From Rattus norvegicus (lineage: Eukaryota > Chordata > Mammalia > Rodentia > Muridae): a stretch of 64,000 nucleotides of DNA. A program made the translations under genes and the position numbers. Position 1 is the first letter of the stretch, and every line of letters starts with the position of its first letter. The notes beneath the pieces are model-generated. The model was not told where the DNA came from and did no database searches. It saw only the letters and a program-made list of their open reading frames with translations. Positions 57,757-64,000 of this stretch are shown here, piece after piece. The stretch covers positions 92,082,662 through 92,146,661 of the forward strand of contig NC_086027.1 of the NCBI RefSeq assembly GCF_036323735.1, in the 5' to 3' direction.

Positions 57757-58408
57757 TAAACTATTTCTTTTCTTTTCTTTTTTTATTTTATTAACTTGAG
57801 TATTTCTTATATACATTTCGAGTGTTATTCCCTTTCCCAGTTTCCAGGCAAACATCCCCCTAATCCCTCCCCCTCCCCTTCTGATGGGTGTTCCCCCCAT
57901 CCTCCCCCCATTGCTGCCCTCCCCCCAACAATCTAGTTCACTGGGGGTTCAGTCTTAGCAGGACCCAGGGCTTCCTCTTCCACTGGTGCTCTTACTAGGA
58001 TATTCATTGCTACCTATGAGGTCAGAGTCCAGGGTCAGTCCATGTATAGTCTTTAGGTAGTGGCTTAGTCCCTGGAAGCTCTGGTTGCTTGGCATTGTTG
58101 TACATATGGGGTCTCGAGCTCCTTCAAGCTCTTCCAGTTCTTTCTCTGATTCCTTCAACAGGGGTTCTATTCTCAGTTCAGAGGTTGCTGCTAGCGAACA
58201 AGAATACCCTTGGCAGGGAATAGAGAGGCAAAGATTAAAACAGACACAGAAGGAACACCCATTCAGAGCCTGCCCCACATGTGGCCCATACATATACAGC
58301 CATCCAATTAGACAAGATGGATGAAGCAAAGAAGTGCAGGCCGACAGGAGCCGGATGTAGATCGCTCCTGAGAGACACAGCCAGAATACAGCAAATAAAC
58401 GATTTCTT
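57757..58408 (-). mobile_element. Twin-primed L1 (L1Rn-type) with inverted 5' segment and 13-bp TSD
   Basis: 57770-58192 is a young-type L1 3' UTR in antisense (TTAACTTGAGTATTTCTTAT, TTCACTGGGGGTTCAGTCTT, GGTCAGAGTCCAGGGTCAGT). At 58193 the orientation flips. 58193-58395 is L1 sense sequence that lies immediately upstream in an intact copy (compare 62140-62360, where the same sequence runs uninterrupted in antisense). Flanks TAAACTATTTCTT (57757-57769) and TAAACGATTTCTT (58396-58408) match at 12 of 13. About 15 bases are lost at the internal junction. The 218-codon minus frame across it is an artefact. Confidence 0.93.
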
Positions 58409-59594
58409 AAGTATAGATCTCTTAGATATACACTTAGGATGCCAAATCCTATACTCCTGAGTATAGGGCATATTGGTGTTTTAGAAGACTCACAGCTAGC
58501 AATTTTCTGTTTCCAGGTCCCAAAAAACCAATTGAAAAATTCAAGAGAGAAGGTGGGGGGATCAAACCGTATGTAAGGCATGAGAGCAGAGCTAGACTGG
58601 ACCAGGGGCAAAAGATTTTTCTAGCATCTTTCTAACCACCTGAGAAGACTCACTCTACCACTCCTAGTTATCACCTCAGAAGCATGTCACCCAGAGGTGG
58701 AACCTTCAGAAGCAGAAGGCTGGTGCAAGGAGGCAAGCGTCCATTTCCTAGTTCATCAATGGGTTAAATAGCTTCTCCCTGGGGAGATGTGTATGAGAGG
58801 ATGGAAAGGAGAAGGGAAACAAAGGTGGCTTCAGAAGTGTGTATACTCCCACGGAGAGCATAGGAGTGGGTGGGACTAGAAAGGCCTTCTCTTTAGGGTA
58901 TAGACGGATGAGTCTGTTTCAAACCTAACTGGTCCTTCTCCATCTCCAGAAACAATCATCACCCCAGTTGCTCTTTGTGTCCGAATTATCTTTTTTCACA
59001 TTTATACATGTGAAACTAAATATAACTAGTATATAAACTAAATATAATTTCAAATATGGACAGTAGCTTCACAAAATTTGGCAAATGGTATAATATTTCA
59101 TCCTAGATGCTATTTTAATGTTTTATAAATATTGATACAAATCAATGTAGGCAATGAATATTGATATCGCATAGTATTTTATATGCCCATTTATACCATA
59201 TGCCCACTGATAGGCATGTGGGAGTTTTCCCAAGTGTCGTGATCAGTGTTCTTATTGTAATATATCTATTCATGCGTGAGGGACTGCTGTGAGATTCCAT
59301 CCAGTTCTAGAGCAGGTCTGCTGGTGCAGAGGTAAAGAGCTTACGTCGTTCCCCTCTAGGGTGTATTAACATCGGCAGAGGGCAGAGTTGCTCTCCATTG
59401 CCACTGTACCGGTCGCGCATCCCTCCAGGTGATGTGCGTTCCCATTTTCTCACATTCTCACTTCAGGGTCAGACAAGCTCACTTCCCTGTTGTAAGCATC
59501 ACGGAACAGAGCGATCGGCTTTGTAGACAGGTTAGTTTCAATCTGGAAGAAGAGAGAGATAATTGGGTATTTGAGCGATTATTGATTATGCCCA
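58409..59594. other. Mostly unique sequence, 1.2 kb
   Basis: No firm repeat. The part 59160-59260 (TGCCCACTGATAGGCATGTG, GGGAGTTTTCCCAAG) weakly resembles antisense ancient L1. The plus frame 59429-59668 has no recognised domain and runs into pyrimidine-rich sequence. Confidence 0.4.
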
Positions 59595-59660
59595 GTTACC
59601 CTCCCCCTTCTTCCTTCCCTTTCTTTCTTCCATCCTTTCTTTTCTTTCTTTTCTCTCTTT
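59595..59660. repeat. Pyrimidine tract (CCTT/TTTC)
   Basis: Mixed CT words directly before an L1 T tail. Confidence 0.85.
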
Positions 59661-59968
59661 TTTATTAGCTATATTTCTTTACTTTCATTTCAAATGTTAT
59701 TCCCTTTCCCGGTTTCCTGTCCATAAGCTCCCATCCCCTCCCCCTCCCCCATACGGGTATTTCCCCCCATCCATCCCCCTTTCTCCCTCCCCATATTCCC
59801 CTGCACTGGGGGTCCAACCTTGGCAGAACCAAGGGCTTCCCCTTCCACTGGTGCCCCAACAAGACTATTCTCTGCTACCCATGCAGTTGGAGCCCTGGGT
59901 CAGTCCATGTATAGTCTTTCGGGAGTGGTTTAGTCCCTGGAAGCTCTGGCTGGTTGGCATTGTTGTGT
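59661..59968 (-). mobile_element. L1 3' UTR, antisense
   Basis: TTATTAGCTATATTTCTTTA (tail), CAAATGTTATTCCCTTTCCC, CTGCACTGGGGGTCCAACCT and GGTCAGTCCATGTATAGTCT: an L1Rn-type 3' UTR read backwards, somewhat older than the copies at 57.8 and 61.7 kb. It is 5'-truncated at GGCATTGTTG. Confidence 0.92.
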
Positions 59969-60066
59969 CTTATTACATAGACCACACTGGTCTGGAACTC
60001 ACAGAGACCTACCTGCCTTGGTCTCTCTAGTGCTGGAATTAAAGAAGTGACTCACCCACCTAACTA
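59969..60066 (-). mobile_element. B1-like SINE fragment, antisense
   Basis: GACCACACTGGTCTGGAACT, CACAGAGACCTACCTGCCTT and AGTGCTGGAATTAAAGAAGT are antisense B1. The element abuts the L1 truncation point. Confidence 0.75.
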
Positions 60067-61727
60067 GTTCCCTTCCCCACATTTACTAATTGGATAAAAT
60101 ACTTCTTTGGCATACCAATTAATTTGACAATTTTCCTGGGCTAAAAGGTACCCAGAAAGCACAATTTCTAAGTATGCCTGTGAGAACATGTAGAAGTTAT
60201 TAGCATTTGAATTGATAGACTAAGTAAAATGTCCTCCTTACTAATGTGGGCTGATGTCCCACAGTCCTTGGGGGACTTATCTGCTTCATTCAGCTGGAGC
60301 GTCCTTCTCCTTGTGCTCTAAGACAGAAGTCCCTGTGTCACAGTCACCTTTGGCTTTCAGAACTTCAGACCCAGGCTGAATTACACCATGAGATTTCCTG
60401 AGTCTTCAGGGTACACACGTCATACAGAGGGACGTTTTGGCCTTCACATGAGTCAGTTCCCATAATAAATCTCCCTTTTAATTTCCATATATCCTGTTGA
60501 TTGTGTTTTTCTGGAGAAGCCTGAATTAGACCTCCCAGGTGATGTGAATTAAGGAAGAGGCCTTAGAATAAAATAGATTCTCTGTCTCCTAATCTGGCAG
60601 GCATCTTCTACCTATTGGTCTTCTTTGTCGCTCTTCAGGGCCATTCTAGGCCATATTCATACTTCTCACACTGTGCATACATCATCTTACTCTGAACAAG
60701 GAGCATATTGAAGCTCTCCTTTTATCCTCCCTCAATCTTGCACTCATTTTTCCCATCTTAGGTTTCCTGTTATGTTCTGCTATCATCAGCTCTATTACAC
60801 AGTTCATTAAATTTCTCTTCTATAATAACTCATACACAGAATTTTAATCAGAGTGGCAGGTGTATCTTGGAGCTATTTAGGGAGAGGGCAAAGCATCAGC
60901 TCTCAGCCATCACACTGATGATTACTTTCAACACGTGAGTTCTAGGTGGATACACAAACGCCCAGCTTACAGGAATATATAGTTTCCCGATTTTATAAAA
61001 TAAATGACCTTTTCAGTTTCTTGCTCTGGAGCGCTCATTTACAGCTGTTCAAGTCTTCATGGCTCATAAAGAGGAGAGCCACGCTTCGCACACTATCGTC
61101 AACTTGTATCTCTCCAGGTGGTTATTGTTTATTTATAATTGTAACCATTACCCATGGTTTACTCTCTTGCCCTATGAGGACCTGCTGCCAGTTTTAAGAT
61201 GCGATTTTGGCAGCCACGGTCAGTTCCTTTTGGGCAAAGATATTCACGGATGCTTTCCTTCTATACATATTTTCTTGCACATGCCAGTGACTACTCTCTC
61301 TAGTCTGTAACTCCCATCCTCTATCCTCAGATCATGACCTGGGGACTTGCACAGAGAAAATGCTTACTGTATGTTTCTTAGCCAAATAAACATAAGGAAT
61401 AGATCAGAAAAACAGTCAGAAATCTATCCTTCATAAAGGGTCTTTGTGTTGGATAATGTAAAATGTTGGCCTTCTGTTTAGAATGAATGCAGTTTAGGAT
61501 AGTGAAAACAAGTGCTTTGAAATATATCAAGCTTGGCTTAAGTGTATATGGTATACCAATAAACTCTTAGCAATATAAATTTTTAACCTGTTTGAGCTTA
61601 AATTATCCTGTCTATAAAGTGAGATTAATAGAAATAACCTAGAATATTAAAAATGTTAGTATTTGTAGAGCGCTCAGCACAAATGACTTCTGGAAAGTGG
61701 GTCTACTTTTGTTATTGTGTCTTCTTT
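60067..61727. other. Unique segment, 1.65 kb
   Basis: No repeat recognised. The overlapping plus frames 60946-61197 and 61059-61310 (83 codons each) have no known domains. Confidence 0.4.
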
Positions 61728-62449
61728 TTTTTTTATTATTAACTTGAGTATTTCTTAAACATTTTGAGTGTTATTCCCTTTCCCGGTTTCCGGGCAAACA
61801 TCCCCCTAATTCCTCCCCCTCCCCTTCTTTATGGGTGTTCCCCTCCCTACCCTCCCCCCATTGCCGCCCTCACTCCAACAATCTAGTTCACTGGGGGTTC
61901 AGTCTTAGCAGGACCCATGGCTTCCCCTTCCACTGGTGCTCTTACTAGGATATTCATTGCTAACTATGAGGTCAGAGTCCACGGTCAGTCCATGTATAGT
62001 CTTTAGGTAGTGGCTTAGTCCCTGGAAGCTCTGGTTGCTTGGCATTGTTGTACATATGGGGTCTCGAGCCCCTTCAAGCTCTTCCAGTTCTTTCTCTGAT
62101 TCCTTCAACGGGGGTCCTATTCTCAGTTCAGTGTTTTGCTGCTGGCATTTGCCTCTGTGTTTGCTGTATTCTGGCTGTGTCTCTCAGGAGCGATCTACAT
62201 CCGGCTCCTGTCGGCCTGCACTTCTTTGCTTCATCCATCTTGTCTAATTGGGTGGCTGTATATGTATGGGCCACATGTGGGGCAGGCTCTGAAGGTGTTC
62301 CTTCAGTCTCTGTTTTAATCTTTGCCTCTCTATTCCCTGCCAAGGGTATTCTTGTTCCCCTTTTAAAGAAGGAGTGAAGCATTCACATTTTGCTCATCCG
62401 TCTTGAGTTTCATTTCTTCTAGGCATCTAGGGTAATTCAAGCATTTGGG
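61728..62449 (-). mobile_element. L1 (L1Rn-type) 3' UTR, antisense
   Basis: T tail at about 61728-61737, then the complete 3' UTR in antisense up to the ORF2 stop at 62450-62452. It contains, in uninterrupted orientation, the segment that is inverted in the copy at 58193-58395. Confidence 0.95.
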
Positions 62450-64000
62450 CTAATAGCCACTTATCAATGAGTGCATACCATGTGTGTCTTCCTGTGATTG
62501 GGTTAGCTCACTCAGGATGATATTTTCCAGTTCCAACCATTTGCCTACGAATTTCATAAAGTCATTGTTTTTGATAGCTGAGTAATATTCCATTGTGTAG
62601 ATGTACTACATTTTCTGTATCCATTCCTCTGTTGAAGGGCATCTGGGTTCTTTCCAGCTTCTGGCTATTATAAATAAGGCTGCGATGAACATAGTGGAGC
62701 ATGTGTCTTTTTTATATGTTGGGGCATCTTTTGGGTATATGCCCAAGAGTGGTATAGCTGGATCCTCAGGCAGTTCAATGTCCAATTTTCTGAGGAACCT
62801 CCAGACTGATTTCCAGAATGGTTGTACCAGTCTGCAATCCCACCAACAATGGAGGAGTGTTCCTCTTTCTCCGCATCCTCGCCAGCATCTGCTGTCACCT
62901 GAGTTTTTGATCTTAGCCATTCTCACTGGTGTGAGGTGAAATCTCAGGGTTGTTTTGATTTGCATTTCCCTTATAACTAAAGATGTTGAACATTTCTTTA
63001 GGTGTTTCTCAGCCATTCGGCATTCCTCAGCTGTGAATTCTTTGTTTAGCTCTGAACCCCATTTTTAATAGGGTTATTTGTCTCCCTGCGGTCTAACTTC
63101 CTGAGTTCTTTGTATATTTTGGATATAAGGCATCTATGTGTTGTAGGATTGGTAAAGATCTTTTCCCAATCTGTTGGTTGCCGTTTTGTCCTAACCACAG
63201 TGTCCTTTGCCTTACAGAAGCTTTGCAGTTTTATGAGATCCCATTTGTCGATTCTTGATCTTAGAGCATAAGCCATTGGTGTTTTGTTCAGGAAATTTTT
63301 TCCAGTGCCCATGTATTCGAGATGCTGCCCTAGTTTTTCTTCTATTAGTTTGAGTGTATCAGGTTTGATGTGGAGGTCCTTGATCCACTTGGACTTAAGC
63401 TTTGTACAGGGTGATAAGCATGGATCGATCTGCATTCTTCTACATGTTGACCTCCAGTTGAACCAGCACCATTTGCTGAAAATGCTATCTTTTTTCCATT
63501 GGATGGTTTTGGCTCCTTTGTCAAAAATCAAGTGCCGGTAGGTGTGTGGGTTCATTTCTGGGTCTTCAATTCTGTTCCATTGGTCTATCTGTCTGTCTCA
63601 GTACCAATACCATGCAGTTTTTATCACTATTGCTCTGTAATACTGCTTGAATTCAGGGATAGTGATTCCCACTGAAGTCCTTTTACTGTTGAGGATAGTA
63701 TTAGCTATCCTGGGTTTTTTGTTATTCCAAATGAATTTGCAGATTGTTCTGTCTAACTCTTTGAAGAAATGGATTGGTACTTTGATGGGGATTGCATTGA
63801 ATCTGTAGATCGCTTTTGGTAAAATGTCCATTTTTACTATATTAGTCCTGCCAATCCATGAGCATGGGAGATCTTTCCATCTTCTGAGGTCTTCTTCAAT
63901 TTCTTTCTTCAGAGTCTTGAAGTTCTTATTGTACAGATCTTTTACTTCCTTGGTTAAAGTCACACCGAGGTACTTTATATTATTTGAGTCTATTATGAAG
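62450..64000 (-). pseudogene. L1 ORF2 (reverse transcriptase/endonuclease protein), C-terminal part, disabled and cut by window edge
   Basis: The minus strand encodes the last roughly 515 codons of ORF2p, continuing past the window edge. Visible are the post-RT region (PCTKLKSKWIKDLHIKPD, SRIDKWDLIKLQSFCKAKD), the cysteine-rich C-terminal motif (CWRGCGERGTLLHCWWDC) and the terminal LISGY with stop at 62450-62452. Three lesions break it. A TGA at 63598-63600 stands where the family has an Arg codon. A single-base loss in the T run at 63062-63066 shifts the frame. A TAG at 62606-62608 stands where the sibling copy at 5.9 kb has Trp. The copy is otherwise close to consensus and so fairly young, but it cannot make full ORF2p. 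Confidence 0.93.

Noticed and set aside
57955..58611. 218-codon minus frame, the longest in the window
   Set aside because: It crosses the internal junction of the twin-primed L1 3' UTR and non-L1 flank. It is a chimera of non-coding sequence.
62601..63541. Plus-strand frames over the right-edge L1
   Set aside because: Shadows of the minus-strand ORF2 sequence.

Overview
This window is mammalian, non-coding DNA, and the repeats point to a muroid rodent, most likely rat (Rattus norvegicus). Three tRNA-Ala-like ID SINEs are present, two with perfect target-site duplications (TSDs) and one with a near-terminal match. There are also many B1, B2/B3 and B4-type SINEs, muroid L1 3' UTRs and young-looking L1 tails of the rat L1Rn kind. 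The rest is AT-rich, with many long dinucleotide and tetranucleotide repeats. No bacterial features occur (no operons, ribosome binding sites, CRISPR or rho-independent terminators), and I recognise no rRNA, tRNA or complete protein-coding gene.

Layout. 1-6.9 kb: L1 fragments, including a 5'-inverted L1 (1585-3345), then pyrimidine microsatellites around an unclassified CpG-retaining block. 7-22 kb: mostly unique DNA with CA/GT/TCC tracts, a hAT MITE with TSD, a MaLR LTR, an ancient L1 (14.9-16.1 kb) and a recent ID element (20.8 kb). 22.3-23.1 kb: the only CpG-rich stretch. On the minus strand it offers a plausible promoter and first coding exon, with a GC box, an in-frame upstream stop, a strong-context ATG and a consensus splice donor. 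If this is real, everything left of 22.7 kb is first-intron sequence of a minus-strand gene. 23-31 kb: unique DNA, then an ancient L1 (26.5-28.7 kb) holding younger insertions. 31-45 kb: largely unique, with three MLT1-type LTRs, one of them split by a later L1. 45-54 kb: microsatellites and a decayed minus-strand L1 loaded with SINEs. 53.7-54.7 kb: the 3' end of an endogenous retrovirus (env tail, polypurine tract, 3' LTR). 55-64 kb: an ID inside a B3, a repeat-poor possible conserved block (56.5-57.15 kb), and four consecutive minus-strand L1 3' ends. The last runs off the window with a broken ORF2.

No genes work together here in any visible way. The content is a layered record of retrotransposition around one possible transcription start. 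I found no undescribed system. The best leads are the minus-strand first-exon candidate, the 5'-less retroviral remnant, the minimal 44-bp SINE insertion and several repeat-free blocks that resemble conserved regulatory DNA. All family names come from recognition of sequence patterns, without a database search, so subfamily names are tentative and boundaries may be off by about 10-30 bases unless a TSD fixes them.
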